A stretch of DNA of 64,000 nucleotides from Echiichthys vipera (lineage: Eukaryota > Chordata > Actinopteri > Perciformes > Trachinidae): assembly GCA_963691815.1 (NCBI GenBank), contig OY829655.1, positions 12,160,279 through 12,224,278 on the forward strand, read 5' to 3'. Positions 22,693 through 35,684 of the stretch are shown one piece after another. Made by a program: the position numbers and the translations under genes. The notes under the pieces are model-generated. The model did not search any database. It worked only from the letters and a program-made list of their open reading frames with translations, and was not told the DNA's origin. How positions within the stretch are numbered: position 1 is the first letter of the stretch; the number at the start of each line of letters is the position of its first letter.

Positions 22693-25600
22693 CATACTAA
22701 ATTTGAGCATCCTGTCTTGCTCCAGTGTTGAGTATCATCCAGAATCTGCAGTGTATTTGCACTTGTCAGGATTGCTAACTGTGCTGCTGCTCCAGGGCCA
22801 GACAGCAGTGAGAAAAGCTGTCTGTTGCACTCACCGCAGCTCATGTTGTTAGTAATGCTTGTCGCCTGGTGGAAGACCTCAGCCATTGACTGTGCTTGTC
22901 CAATCAGATGTCATTTTCATCTGTGCATATAAACTGTCTTTGTTTCCCGGATTTGTGTGCACACCTGTCTAGTGTTGTTTGTGTACAGTTTAGTCAGACC
23001 ATGAGCAATGTCTATGAACATAAAGCAGTTTCAAAGGGGACTATTATGCTTTTCCTCATTTTCTGTCATACATATTATGTTTATATAATAAATGTGGCCA
23101 AATTAAAAATAAACAGGTAAACATTTGTTACTGTGATCTCTGTGAGCAAAAACCTCAGATTTCAGATTGTCCTGGACCTCGTACTTTGAGAAGGTTTATT
23201 AATAACCCCTGAGTCATCATCAAGTCTGTACCTGGGTCGGTATCACCACACCTGCTCTTATCTCTCAGCTTAGTAGCTCAACTGCTCCCATTGAGTATAA
23301 CCCTCAGTTAAATCATGCCAGAAGAAAGAATAACATGTTGCATACTGAAATAAGCTAAACAATGCTGCCATTGTGAGGGAAGTGGATTAGGTGTAAGTGG
23401 CAATCATGTAGCAGTAGGAGGGGGGGGGGTGGTAGGTTTAAACCCACTGACAGCCCCCTGTCCTGGCCTGTCATATGAGAAAATGGCCACAAATGCAATT
23501 CTGTTTGGTGACATTAAGTATCCTGTGGTCGTCATCAAGTGCATTTAAGAGATGCAAGACACTGAGCAGATGGAAATGTCCTCATCAATAGGACTGGACC
23601 AAAATATTCGATTATTCAGATGGGTTTGTTGGGTTTGTTGAGTAGGTATTCTTTCCATGTCAGTTTTGGGATTCGGATATTTGTTTTCAAATTTTAAAAA
23701 CTGGGCTCTCCCTCTCCCCTTGCACCACAGTATGCTAGTTTGCTTTGTTGTATAGTTTAGTTTTGCATTATTATAGTTTATCTTGCAGCATGTTTATCTG
23801 CCAGCATCCTCTGTTAAACTTTGTTATATTTGTTCAAATTATTCTTTCTTAACCCTTGTACGGTCTTCACTCTCACTCTACACTTGTATCCCTCTAGTCA
23901 AATTGACCTGGGACATATTTGCGGTTTTAAAAACAAGTCTAAAATAAATTTTTACTTCATAAACATTAACAAATATTGTCTTTATCCCAAGTTCAAACAA
24001 TAGAGATAACATATATGTTTAATAATTGCAAGCAGTCTCTACCAAAACGCAATTAACAATGGAAGTGGTGGTGGAGGTGGACACATGACAGAGGGTAAAG
24101 AGTGGGGGACAGTGAGAGTAAACAGCTTCTCTGTGCTTACATTGTAATGATGTAACATTATCTTTGTGTGTGTGTATGTGCATGTCTATGTGTCTTTATG
24201 GATGTGTGTAGGCGTTTTTCTGTGTCTCTGTATATCAAGATAATTTTAAGGATTAAAATGTGTGGGGTTAAGTAGCATGTGTGCTCTGTTATTTTTTTGT
24301 TTGTACATGTTTATCGTATAAAATAAGCTAAGGCCATTGAGTTTCAGGTAGAAAAAAATTATAGATTAAACGTCAAACGGGTTAATTTGACCCGAATATC
24401 AATTTTTTTTCCCCTTTTTGTTACTTCCCTCATGTTCTTCATCTTTTTTTTTGTTATGGTCGCAGCGCCGGGCTAGAACAATATCTACATGCATGTCATT
24501 TTGGGTTACTTGCAACACTTTGTCACAACCATCCTCACCCTTGTAAGCCACTGCTGCCGTTGTTCTAAGTCAAGAACGGAGAAATTTCTGGCTGAGTTGC
24601 TTTATAACAGTCTCAGCAGTTTGATGTGTCTAGAGGTCTGTACGGTTATACTGTAGTAGCCTTCTGTCATTTTTAGGCAATTTAATGTGATGGCCTGGTA
24701 CAGCGCTTGTTGGCTGGCTCCTTCCTGATTCATGCTGCTCACTGAACCCCAAGATACAGAAATAAGTTCTTCCATGACTGCTCACATACAAACACATTGG
24801 TACACAGGCAATCATCTATAAACATACATGTTTTCAGTGTACATTCACACATAAAGAAGCATAAAGCTCTGCAATCGTTACCAGCCAAACATGCACAGAG
24901 GTTTTACAAACCATACTTGAAGACAAGTGTAATGTTTGCCAGGTATTTACTGTACACATTTCCAATAGTGACACGTTACTATTTGGCTCACATAATTGTG
25001 ATTGCTTAAGGCAGTCGCCCAAATACTGCATTCCTCCCACACACACATCGTCAAACAACCATGTCTAACAAGGTTATATTATGCTATCTGTATCGTCCTT
25101 ACACTCTGCTGCTCTTGGATCTACAGTCTGATGTTGTGGACGCTGTGTGAATTTCATTAAATAATATCCAAAACAGCATCATGTGACATTGACAGCCTCT
25201 CAGCAGTTGCACAACCTCATGGTTTAAGTTCATTTTCACATCATGGATTTGGACACACTAAGATCAGAATGTTCCAACCAGCGATCAAGCCAGCGTACAG
25301 TAACCATTATGCATTAGACAGAAAATACCTCATAATCTGCAACTAAATAACCATGAGTAACCATTTTTGTTTCAATCGTACAATGGTGTTTAGGCTTTGT
25401 TTTAGCAAGCTACAACAAGGCAAAAGTTGATGCCCTACTTTCTACATTCTCCTCTGAAATTAATTTCTTTGCTTTTCTCTCGCTCCTGTTTCTCTCTTTC
25501 TCCTTTCTTATTCTGTTTTCCCCTGTTCCTGCTCCATCTCTTTCTCTGTGTCTTTTAGTAGCTGCTTTGAATCGTAAACTGTATCGTTGACAAATGGTGA

Positions 25601-26090
25601 GTCACAGTGTGGGAAGATAAATCAGCCCAACTCTGCAACGCTGCCAAAAACCTATCTCTCTTTCCATCCTCTTTCATTCCTCATCTCCTTGCAGGCATCT
25701 TTGCATTCACCCTGTGTTCACACATGTACACCTACACCAATCGCTTGCTTACACTTGGAGGCGTGCATCCTCAACCCTTCCAACCTCTCTCTCAATTTTT
25801 CTCACACTCGCAAGCACATTTAGTGTACACACAATACGTGTTTGGAATGTTTGCACAGCTACACATAAACACACAGCTGCAACACTGAGCTTGTAACATT
25901 GCCTGCCTGTTACAGTCTCTATAAAACTGCAGGCGGAGGAGATTAGAGTGCTGCTGTATTGAGGCATGACTCATTCACCCCCGAAACTACAAATGTTAAG
26001 AACAACTAGACATTATATTTAAATGGGAGGAAAAAAGAAAGTAGAAATGGTACGAAAGCACTACAAACCAAGAAATAACTAGTAATTAAA
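22693..26090. other. Non-coding stretch, no gene recognised
   Basis: No coding exon or clear repeat named. Contains a G run at 23417-23429, a short GT run near 24160-24180 and pyrimidine-rich sequence at 25440-25560. Several short open frames lack motifs. Confidence 0.45.
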
Positions 26091-26262
26091 GCTGCAATGA
26101 TTAGTTGACTAAATGAACAGTTGATTGACGGATAAATAATGGCCAACTATTATCAATTAATCATTTAAGTGATTTTTCAAACAAAAAGCTTCACAAATAT
26201 GGAGATTTACTGCTTTCCTGTTTTATATCATATGAAACTGTATATTTTTGGGTTTCGGACTG
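26091..26262 (+). mobile_element. hAT-like repeat fragment (GCTGCAATGATTAGT type)
   Basis: GCTGCAATGATTAGTTGACT, CAACTATTATCAATTAATCA and TTTGGGTTTCGGACTGAC follow the order of a very abundant fish hAT-type repeat. Its continuation is truncated at the TA microsatellite (26266-26304). A fragment of the same family lies at 48746-49007. Confidence 0.6.
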
Positions 26263-26265
<3 letters not shown>

Positions 26266-26308
<43 letters not shown>

Positions 26309-26330
26309 CATACATTGATATATATATATA
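26266..26330. repeat. TA microsatellite
   Basis: About 19 TA units from 26266 to 26304, then TACATACATACATTGA and a second short TA run reaching the mariner-type element. Confidence 0.95.
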
Positions 26331-26840
26331 TACTGGAGATCAAAATTAGAGAACAAATTATGAATACTTGATTTATTCTGAAATACTGTTATATTTTTTT
26401 GTTCAGAATTTGATAGAATATCCTCTGTGGCTATACCACTGCTATAGTAGCATGTTTTTTTAATAACCAAGGCACTTTAACAAAAACCTTTATTTTGTAA
26501 AAAAAAGCAGTAAGTAAAATTAGAGATTATCTTCAGATTCAGTACCTCCCAGTTATTGGTGTTAATCTGGCACTTGGCGACAATTTACCTAATTGTTGGA
26601 CACACCCTATTTATCTGGCAGGTCTCCTGGTTACTTTGCAAGATGGCGAGCGGCTCTAAGTTGACTGAAAGCCTGAGACAGCAGGTTGTCCAAATGAAGG
26701 CCAATGGGATGACCCTCTCAGTCATTGCAAGAGAGGTTGGGTGTTCCAAGTATAGCTATCAAATTCTGAAAAATAAGAAATAACAGTATTTCAGAATAAA
26801 TCGAGTATTTATAATTCGTTCTCTAACTTGATCTCCAGTG
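26331..26840 (+). mobile_element. Tc1/mariner-type MITE with transposase N-terminal remnant
   Basis: Left TACTGGAGATCAAAATTAGA and right, reversed, CACTGGAGATCAAGTTAGAG start inverted repeats that run about 60 bases, through TATTCTGAAATACTGTTAT on both sides. Inside, MASGSKLTESLRQQVVQMKA and MTLSVIAREVGCSKY (26643-26760) match the first helix-turn-helix of a Tc1-like transposase, after which the coding part is deleted. The left end abuts TA repeats, so the TA duplication cannot be confirmed. Confidence 0.8.
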
Positions 26841-27512
26841 ACTGTATAAAAGGGATAAAAAAGGAAGAAAGAACAGAAGGCAAGAAAAGATATTCAACAG
26901 AGAATATGAAGGATAATAATATGATGTTGATAATGGATGACAACATCTTACATGGTAATTGCAATGAATATAAGCTGAGATGGTAATGACTGAGCCGCAC
27001 TAATAGCTCATTATGATCCAGATGGCCTTGCTGAAACAGAGGACATTGGTCTTTGTCCCTTACAAGTGACATGTGGCTGGGACCCATGATACCCAGAGTC
27101 AATCAAATCTGACCTTTAAAGCCTTTAAACCAAATGTAGAAGTTTGTTTTCATTAAAAGTCACAAAGAAAAGAGGCATGGAAAAGAGTCAATCCATTACT
27201 TGTAGTGAGGTCAATGTTGTGCTGACGCTACCAAACTCCTCACCGTTCAATTCCCTAAACAAGTTAATGAGAGAAAATTAGAGAAAATGTATGAAAACGT
27301 GAACATAGTGGTTGTAGCAATTGCTTGCCATCCCCTGCAGTTGGTATGTCAATAATGAGTATTGCAGCCTTGTATGAGTGAATATCAAAAAAGAAGTCCA
27401 GCTTGACTTACTACTATCACAGTTTTAATTGTTTTCCTATTTCTTCCTACTTGTTTGTTACAGTCAGAATTTGTCAGATTATTGCACTAATTAACAAATT
27501 GACAATACATTC

Positions 27513-27930
27513 TAATGTTGTCACAATACCACAATTATGATTCCGGTACGATACCTTCCTAAAATATCTTGATACCTATACTGAAACGATACCACGGCGG
27601 AAAACTAAAACATCATCAAAAGTAACAGAATAAAATATAAGATGTCAGAACGTGGCACCTTAATTTTTTATTTATTTTTATTCCATAAAACTTAAAAAGT
27701 CAAAATAAAAATATATTTTTGTAAAAGCTGCTGAGCTTTATAGCTACTTAACATGTTCAGTTAATAAAATAACGTAATAATTTATTTGTCCCATAAAGGT
27801 GAAATTTGCAATTTGCATTTCATGCTGATAAAGTTCAAACCCTGCAAACTACAGTAGTGCACTAAAGTTAAACACAAATTACCCAGACCTGGTGAAGGTC
27901 TTTAGGCTGATCAGACTATTTTTTACTAAT
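27513..27930. mobile_element. hAT-like repeat, decayed
   Basis: TAATGTTGTCACAATACCAC followed by GGTACGATACC and GATACC blocks resembles the TGTCACGATACC end of fish hAT elements, as at 44270. The right end was not found, so the boundary is approximate. Confidence 0.4.
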
Positions 27931-30217
27931 ATAAATTAAAATATATATCATACATTATTGACAAAAATGTACATGCTAGGATTATATTACCAATACTGAT
28001 TGACTTTTATAACGGGTGTTGTTGATCAGCATGCTTGTGAACACCAGCACATGTTACGGTAAAGTTAATGTTACCAGTGTGTTGAATTTGCATACCTCAG
28101 GTTGATCAATAATTTGCACTGTTTGTAGAGTATGTGTGCATACTTGCTGTGCTCCTGTGCAATGGACACAAAATACTATCAGCTTCAATCTAATTGGCCA
28201 ACAACATAGCAGCCCGAAGAAATTCCCAATTAGACATAATGCACTTCCACTCTCTCGCTTTATGTCCTCCTCTTTTAGGTTTCTTTTCTACTCTTTTCCT
28301 TTTAAACAGCTGGACCCTGCAGTATCCTCTTATCTGTCACTGGGAATTTGTTTCTCCCTGATCTGCCCTTTTTAACATCCCTCCTCATCTTTCCGGGGCC
28401 AGAAGAGCAGATAAAATAACCACCTATCTTCTTGAGCATGAGATGAAAAAGCCAGAGGAAATAATAGCAATTGCCATGTGTTCTAGTCTATCTATACTCT
28501 GCCCAGAGGTATGACTGGCATAAATGAGAGTTTGGTATGAAGTCACAAAAGTCACTTCTTCAAAAGGCAGCAGATAAAGATACAATAGGCTTAACCCAGG
28601 AAACACAAATGGTAAAATAAAGACGATATATAGTTGAAAGTCTGTAATACACAAGAAGAGCATAAAATACAACTACCGTTAGTGTCACTTTTGTTTTAGA
28701 GCACAGCCTCAAATATTTTTAACAGAGACCTATTATATTTGTTTTCAGGTTCATGTTTGTAATTCTATGTTTCTACAAGAACATAAAGAATCGTCAGAAA
28801 TCAGTATTTCACCACATTCACTGACCTGAATGGTGTCACTTGGAGATATAAACACTTGTCGACCTAACCTCTCCATCATATAAAACCACACTTGACTTTA
28901 GCTTGTGGGTCACAGTAGTTGGTAGAGCAATAGCATGAGTATGAGGCATCTGTCATCTTTCCAAAAAAGTGTGGTATAATTTATTCCTTTCTCCCACATC
29001 CTCCCCCTACTGATCACACTGATTACCTACTGATCACAGCAATGCAGTTGGGGAGGTGTGGGTGAAGGCCAACAGTCCGTTACAACTGAATTGTGGGTGG
29101 TATGCTGCTCCACATAACTGTGGTATTCAAGAGGCCACATAGCATGACATGACATGGCCACTTTCGAGCGATCAAATCCCTGAGAAATTGGATGAAATCC
29201 CTTGAAAATACACTCTTCTCATATAATCTGTTTCACTTAGAAATAGTCACATTACAGAATCTAAAGACGCTCTAACTGCCATTTCACTGAGGCTTTAAAA
29301 GAGCACAAAAAAATGAACTACATTTGGTATAGTGTAACTATTACGGTGACAGACTGTACAACATGTCAATCTACAGTATCCTGTGGAACATACAGATAAT
29401 ACATCTGAGAGAAAGTAATGGCTTAAAGCGTTCAGAAACTACGAACTACTCCATCTCATTGACAGGCTCTATCCACTTCTCAACTTAATTTAGTTTTGTT
29501 TACTCATATCATTCCATCACATTTTTCAGCTTTAGCCTACCTGAACAATGAAAACCTCACTCCCCTCCCTACTGTATAATGTTTCAATAACAAATGTTTT
29601 GTTTTCAAGAAGATATCTCTAGACAAAACGCCTGTACAGCTCAGAGGCAACAGGCACGGCGGTAAGGGAAGGAATCAAATTAACAAGGAAGGCAGCTGGC
29701 ATTGCTAAAGCCCTTTGGCTAGGGTCTATTGTTTTGGTGAAAGATAGAATGAATTAAAGAGATATGACGTGCTACGTTGCACTGTCTCACTGTATGACAC
29801 TGTGATGATGGTCACAGCCCCTCTGCTGCTCAACCAGGACAAAGTTTTTGTAATATTTTCATTACAGCATTGGCAAGAAATAGTGTTGTGTTTTTGTAGT
29901 GTGTGTCCTTGAAAAATAAGACAAAGGATTCCCTGTTGTTTGGCTCATTGATCCATATCTATTCTTTTTTAGGATTTCTTTAGGCTTTTCTTTTGGTTCT
30001 ATGACCATGGGGCACTAAAACCATTGCTATGTCGCTCATGACATATGTATTATTAGATTTAATTGTGACATTAGAAAAATAACATTCATATGATTCCCAG
30101 TGCCGCCTTTAACTGACAAATGAATCACATAGCCATGTATTGTGTACTACTTCAAGCCAAATCCAATATTTCCACAAGATATTCCTGCTCACTGATGTGG
30201 AGCAGGGTCCATAAATG
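27931..30217. other. Non-coding stretch, nothing recognised
   Basis: No gene-like segment or nameable repeat. Two open frames (28136-28375 plus, 28424-28672 minus) lack motifs. Confidence 0.45.
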
Positions 30218-30225
30218 GTCTAATA

Positions 30226-30699
30226 CACTGGTTCTCAAACTGTGGTACCTGTGCCACTGGTGGTACTAAAGCTCCCTCAGGTGCTGTGTGAAGGAATCTC
30301 CAAAATAAAAAGGAAACTAAATGAATATAAAACTTTAAAGATCCATGAAATGTAATTTAAAATAAATTCAGCATTTCTTGTAATATTTTTGTTACAATAT
30401 CAGCCTGCTGCAAAGTCATGCTCAGAAAAGCTAAACTGTGCAGTTAACAGAGTAAGCAGAGGTAAAATGATTGGTTTGAAAACACTGACATGTCAGTTCT
30501 GATGCCACCCCTTCCTACAGCGTAGCTTTGGCTGAAAACAGTTAACGATAAATAGTAATCTGTTTAGGAATAAACCTTCCTGTCCATGAATAGTTAAGGC
30601 CTATGCTACTGTATTTTAACATTGGTCATAGTGATGGTACTTGGTAGAGCCTGATATTTTCTGAGGTGGTACGTCATGCACAAAGTTTGAGAGCCACTG
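30226..30699. mobile_element. hAT MITE with 8-bp target-site duplication
   Basis: Inverted ends CACTGGTTCTCAAAC and, reversed, CAGTGGCTCTCAAAC bound 474 bp. The 8-bp duplication GTCTAATA lies at 30218-30225 and 30700-30707. The GTGGTACCTGTGCCACTGG and GAGGTGGTACGTCATG subterminal motifs fit a known type of fish hAT MITE. No coding capacity. Confidence 0.9.
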
Positions 30700-30822
30700 G
30701 TCTAATACAACCAAAGATCATACAGGGATGGATATCTTTTAACTTTGGTAAAATCTCTGATTGACAAATCTATTAATCTCCACAGCTGCTCCTTTAGTCG
30801 ATGCTACGTGACCATAGATTGT

Positions 30823-30935
30823 ATATAAAGATGGATGGCTTGACAGCTCTACATAAGTAAACCCAAAATACCTCAACTGACCCCTGGTGGCTGGCTGCAG
30901 TATTGGTCCTCCATGTTAGTGGAAGGGACATGCGC
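30823..30935 (+). repeat. Dispersed fish repeat (CATAGATTGTATATAAAG type)
   Basis: CATAGATTGTATATAAAGAT with GGATGG after it matches the inverted end of the repeat at 52440-52672 (reversed: CATAGACTGTATAAAAAATG). A common fish repeat end; class not assigned. Confidence 0.45.
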
Positions 30936-31289
30936 CAAACTAAAAAAATACCATAAACATTTTTCCCCAAAGAATGTTTCTGTCAATTTGGGTAGTTTTT
31001 ATCACGCTGGTGTTTACATTTTTCATTTTTCCTATAAGGTTGTTATTTGATGCTATCAAAACAGGGTGAAATGTCATGATTGAAAGTTGTGATCAACTTG
31101 CGATTGATCATGGACAGTACTCCGATGATGCCTGTCCACCGCCCGATACCTACTGCACAGACTCTGGTTGTAAAATAACAGTACGGTGGCGGCCGATGAG
31201 CTGTCATTGATACAGTCCATGTACATTGCTCCTTCATTTGTCATAATTACCTCCCAGACTCCCATGTAACGAGCGGTGTATTTGTTTGA

Positions 31290-32335
31290 TCCATGTGCTG
31301 TTGGTAACATGGGATGCTATGTTGACTAGCATCCTGTGTTACTGTAACCTTCCTACTGGAATCCCTGTCTTCAGGGTGGATGTGGGTTTCAAGCAAGGTT
31401 GCATCCTAGCCCCAACCATATTTAACATCTTCCTCTCCACTGTCACCCTCCTGTCCCACAAACTCCTGGTTCCCTCTAAAGGGATACAGATACAGTACAG
31501 ACTGGATGGCAACCGATTCAAAATTCAGCGCCTCCACCAAAACCACCACCGCCTCCATTTACAGCGCCATTGGTCTTCAAGTCAACATCAAGAAAACACA
31601 GATAGTCGTGCAGGAGTCCACCCCCAAACACGTGTGTCCACCTTCACCCTGGATGGTCATGCCCTTGCCATCATCCCACACTTCATCTACCTAGCTAGCA
31701 TTCTGTCCCCCTCCTGCATCAATGACGACATCCAGGTCCAGTCTGGCCTCCGCTGCCTTTACAAGCTTAGTTCCAGTCTTCCAGTCTTTCTTCACCACTG
31801 TATGGTTCTGACACATGGACACCCTACCAGAGGCACATACGTACCCTATAGGCCTTCCAAATATGCCGCCTGCAAAGGATCCTGAGTGTGTCCTCGGAAG
31901 ATAGGGTGCCCGAACATGTAATCTTTGACGGGGCCTATATACCCAGCATCGCCATGCTCCTTGTGCAGAAACACCTACGCTGGGTTGGGCACCTGATCAG
32001 TATGCCTGCCCACCGCCTCACCACACAAATCCTGCTGGGGATCCAAAAAAGCGCTATAAAGATCACTTCAAAACATTCCTCCTACAGCGCTTGAACTACC
32101 TAGCTTCAGGAGCAAGCCACAGAGAGGATACAGCGATGTGCACAGCGGCATCACCGTGCTGCAGGGCCAACAACCTCCAGTGTCACATACCCCTGTCCGT
32201 CTTGTGGCATCTACGCATCACGCATTGGTCTGCAAAGCCACATAGCTATGCACCGCCGCAACACATCCCAACAAGTGTCCATACATTTAATTTGGAGCAA
32301 ATCATCGAAATCGATGAACTGCAGCAAGCAAGTAC
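31290..32335 (+). pseudogene. LINE reverse transcriptase and C-terminal zinc finger, degenerate
   Basis: Plus strand: FRVDVGFKQGCILAPTIFNI (motif B), YRLDGN, then frameshifts, TFTLDGHALAIIPHFIYLAS and TYVPYRPSKYAACKGS-like sequence, EDRVPEHVIFDGAYIPSIAM, LVQKHLRWVGHLISMPAHRL and, at 32194-32253, the C2H2 finger CPSCGIYASRIGLQSHIAMH. This order matches LINEs whose ORF2 ends in a single C2H2 finger, a different lineage from the RTE/Rex-like and L2 copies. The YADD segment and 5' half are lost. It ends at a GT microsatellite. Confidence 0.75.

Positions 32336-32336
<1 letters not shown>

Positions 32337-32373
<37 letters not shown>
32337..32373. repeat. GT microsatellite
   Basis: About 18 GT units directly after the LINE relic. 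Confidence 0.95.
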
Positions 32374-32375
<2 letters not shown>

Positions 32376-32717
32376 ATGTGTCACTATCATTGACGCTGTC
32401 ATTATATACAACCGAGGACAATACTTAGAGGCATTTACTGCTGTTTGACCTCCTAAGTATACAACATGATGACATGACTTATGGCAGCAGAAGAGCAAAG
32501 GGGAGCAGAAGCAAAACAGACAGAAAGAGACATAACACCTACTGTGAAATAGAGCCAAACGTTAGATATTGTATGAATGTAGCTTCAGGTACATAGTAGC
32601 GTTTCCATTGCAGTCAAATACCCTCTATAAAGCGGGTCTCCCGCACCAAAATGCCCCTAATTTGAATGTGTGCAGCCTGAGCTACCGTTTGACCAAGTCT
32701 TTTTTAATAAACTTTGG

Positions 32718-32802
32718 TTCGCTCGTTGGTGCTTTGTTTTATGTGTAGGGACCCTTATCATGCTACTGCAGAGGTTTGGTTCTATTTTGAGCAATATTGT
32801 GC
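32718..32802 (+). repeat. Fragment of the TTAA foldback MITE family
   Basis: GTTGGTGCTTTG, CTTATCATGCTACTGCAGAG and CTATTTTGAGCAATATT correspond in order to 59236-59308 of the element at 58858-59613. The ends of this copy are not visible. Confidence 0.6.
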
Positions 32803-32926
32803 GCGTTTTGTACAGAACAATAAATCCTTCCCTCACATTTTTTTCAATGTCACTGCCACACACACACGAACAGCAAAGAGTGAGGATCTTTATTTCTCAT
32901 CACAATTGAAAATGAGTATCATATAC

Positions 32927-33368
32927 TGTTACGGCTGTGAGGGTTATTTGTTTTTTGGTTGTTGTTTTCTTTGTGCTCCCAGGCTGTAGGTCCCGCCTTT
33001 CCCCACCTGACATTGATTCCAGCCAATCAGCAGGGCCTTAAAAGAAGGAGGGGATCTGCGCTCTCTCTCACCCTCGCCATTCCCTGAACAGCAGTATCGG
33101 TCGTGGAAGCTGTGTGGAGCCGCGTGCTTCTTACAGCCGTTGAAGCTGTGTGTTCTTCTTACAGCCGTTGAAGCTGTGTGTGTTTTTTTACAGCTGTGTG
33201 AAGCTGTGTTTTACTTTGTTATTTTAAGAAACCAAGGGTTAATAAAAATCTGATTCACTTTTAAAAAACAACTGGACCTCGACTCCTTCCCCCCGGGTTA
33301 TTATTATTTTAATATCATTTTATTTTGTGTTCGTCCCTGTTCCCCTAGACACTATACAGGACGTAACA
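32927..33368 (+). mobile_element. Solo LTR, Ty3/gypsy-type
   Basis: 442 bp starting TGTTACGGCTG and ending GACGTAACA, so the ends are the 7-bp inverted repeat TGTTACG/CGTAACA with TG...CA. The 5-bp duplication TATAC lies at 32922-32926 and 33369-33373. Inside, AATAAA at about 33239 is a likely polyadenylation signal, and the R region has tandem copies of ACAGCCGTTGAAGCTGTGTG (33130-33200). No internal retroviral-type genes remain; a solo LTR results from recombination between the two LTRs. Assignment to Ty3/gypsy rests on the ends and 5-bp duplication. Orientation follows the poly(A) signal. Confidence 0.9.
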
Positions 33369-33373
33369 TATAC

Positions 33374-34430
33374 GATGAAAAAAAAAAACAATGCTAGCTG
33401 CACATGTCATTGTGTATGTTAAATGCCGAACTCCAGAGTAACATCTTGTCACTATGTTGGAGACATTTTTATTTCTACATTTTAATTTTTTTTTAATGCC
33501 CAAACAACAAGCCTTGTATGTGAAAATAATGGCAATAAAATCCATTCTGATTGCATCATTTTTCAACACCACTATAATGCAACACAGATCTAACAGTCAT
33601 ACCTTCCATTGTGTTTCAATGCACACATGTTTTGACATGACATCACTGGACACATAAAAATGCAGAGCAGCTCCTTGTCTCTTATCTGTCAAACAGACTC
33701 CAAAACATCCTTCCATTTTTTCAGTCATTCTCTCCTTATGCTTTCTCTGCATCTGATGAATTGAGCAATGCATTATGTAATGTGTTTACACGTGGCAACA
33801 CAGTGTCAAAACCATGCTCAGTATGCATACATACACACACCTTACCATCACGCGGGGGATCAAGTCTGAACCTGCCAAATCACATAATTCAAAAGGGACA
33901 CGTAATCTGATCTAATTAAAGACTTAAAGATTACATGTACCATTGCATTGGCAGCGCAGCTAATTACATTCGCAGAATTTGTTTGCGATTTGTGATGGCC
34001 ATTCAGTCACCTGGCTTCATATTATCTTACTTTCCACTAAAATATAAATGTGGTACAATGTGATAGTGTAAGAAAGACGGAAAGAGATCAAACTGCATGA
34101 ACATAAAATCATACTGATGCAGATGATAAGAAGGCCTTGTGGCTAAAAATTAGACAGAATATGAATACAGTCCAAATTTAAGTGGGAATACACTGTGATT
34201 ACAACTAAGGCAGCTTAAAAAATGCATCCTTGGGGTTTACTATGTGGGCGTAATTCTACATGGATTAAAAGAGGTTCATCAAACAGAAACTATATACAGG
34301 AACAGCAGAGAAATCTGATGGCATTAGTTGTCAAGCTCCATTTTTGTAAATCAAGGGACATAAAGCGCAGTCAAAAACACACTGCAGTTAACGTTGCACT
34401 GGTATTAGTGGTTGGTCTGACTAGTGCTGC
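33374..34430. other. Non-coding stretch, nothing recognised
   Basis: AT-rich sequence without a coding segment or clear repeat. A run of A at 33378-33388. Confidence 0.45.
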
Positions 34431-35684
34431 AACGAATGACTATTTTTCAATTGATAGCCAGTCTCTGCTGATCTACAGTGCATAAGAAACTGGAGACCTA
34501 TGTGGACAAGAGCACCAATACCTGTGTGTTTTCTTTGCAACAGTATGGTGCTGGTTGCAAAAATTTAGCCAATGAATCTGACATGCATAATTGCAGTTTG
34601 ACAATGTGCCAGTCTCCTAATAGAGAGTGCAGATGGATCACAGACCTGCAGTTAATCAGCTGGAAGGGGAATACAGCATGGTGTGAAAATGCCACTTTGC
34701 CTGTGCTTTGTGTTGCACCTTGTGCACCAAAAATAGAGCCATAAATCTCTGACTTTCAGCTCCTATGGTATCCATATATCCATGGTCTCTCTCTCCCTCT
34801 GCACCATTGACTGTACAGTATATAAAGATCAACAACATGTCCCTATGTGCGTATTGCCTTTTTGTTTTTTGCTCTTTCGTAAACTTGACTGACACACATT
34901 TGGCTATTTACTTACGGTCAACCCCCTATATGTTACCCTCTTAAATCCATACACACACATGTTCCTATTATACTTCTGCCCTTACTACAAGCTTGACTCA
35001 AAAGTTGGAAGTTCCCAATTTACGATTACAATGAAACGCAGCATAGCCGGCAGTGACGAGCTCCACCCGGCAGACCCACCACTGTCAGCAGCGTCACTAA
35101 CATGGCAGCACGTATGCCTTTAGCGAGAGAATGTCGCCACAGTTCAGCGCAGGAATCATTGTTCAACCCGTAACGTTTTTGTGGATGCACATCACCAGAT
35201 CCAGAAAAGGCAGAGAATAAGTTTGGGATCATTTCACACGCCAAAATGGTTTAATGTGTCCACTGAAAACTAGAAGTGTTATACCACAACAGCAGGACAT
35301 GGATGCTTCAGCGTCTGAGCCCAAAGCAGCCCGTGTTAACGCCACTTCACCGAGTGCCGCTGTTCCGCTTTAAGGAGGGCAGTTGCCGTAGTTACGGAGA
35401 AAGAGGAAGAGAACATTAGCTGTCCTTGTGAATGCCTCCATGTTTAGTTGTTCATGGATGTTACACATCCTGATCCTACCTGATCAGTCTTTATAGTTTT
35501 TTTTAAATGTTTTTTTTAAATGTGTCAGTCTCGTTTTGGTCATTGCTTGTTGTTACGGTAAACAGGAAGAGAGCGACTCGCTCGCAAATTATATATATAT
35601 ATTTTTTAATCCAATAACTCGATTAATCAATGGAATAATCGGTAGAATACTCGATTACAAAAGATTTGATATCTGCAGCCCTAG
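34431..35684. mobile_element. hAT-like element, non-coding
   Basis: Left CTAGTGCTGCAACGAATGAC and right, reversed, CTAGGGCTGCAGATATCAAA share the GCTGCA hAT end; subterminal ACTCGATTAATCAATGGAAT is typical. The flanking 8-mers do not match, so the two ends may belong to different insertions. An internal block at about 34860-35045 is shared with 38735-38925 (CCCCTATATGTTACCCTCTT and CTTGACTCA/CCTGACTCA). An open frame at 34478-34744 has several cysteines but no known motif. Confidence 0.5.

Noticed and set aside
22680..22886. Minus-strand open frame with an Ala/Leu-rich segment
   Set aside because: It partly overlaps the Tc1 relic end and shows no conserved motif.
33046..33200. Tandem GAAGCTGTGTG repeats as a stand-alone minisatellite or gene promoter
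   Set aside because: They lie inside the solo LTR and are explained as its internal repeats.
34478..34744. Cysteine-rich plus-strand open frame
   Set aside because: Lies inside hAT-like repeat sequence, and the cysteine spacing matches no motif I know.
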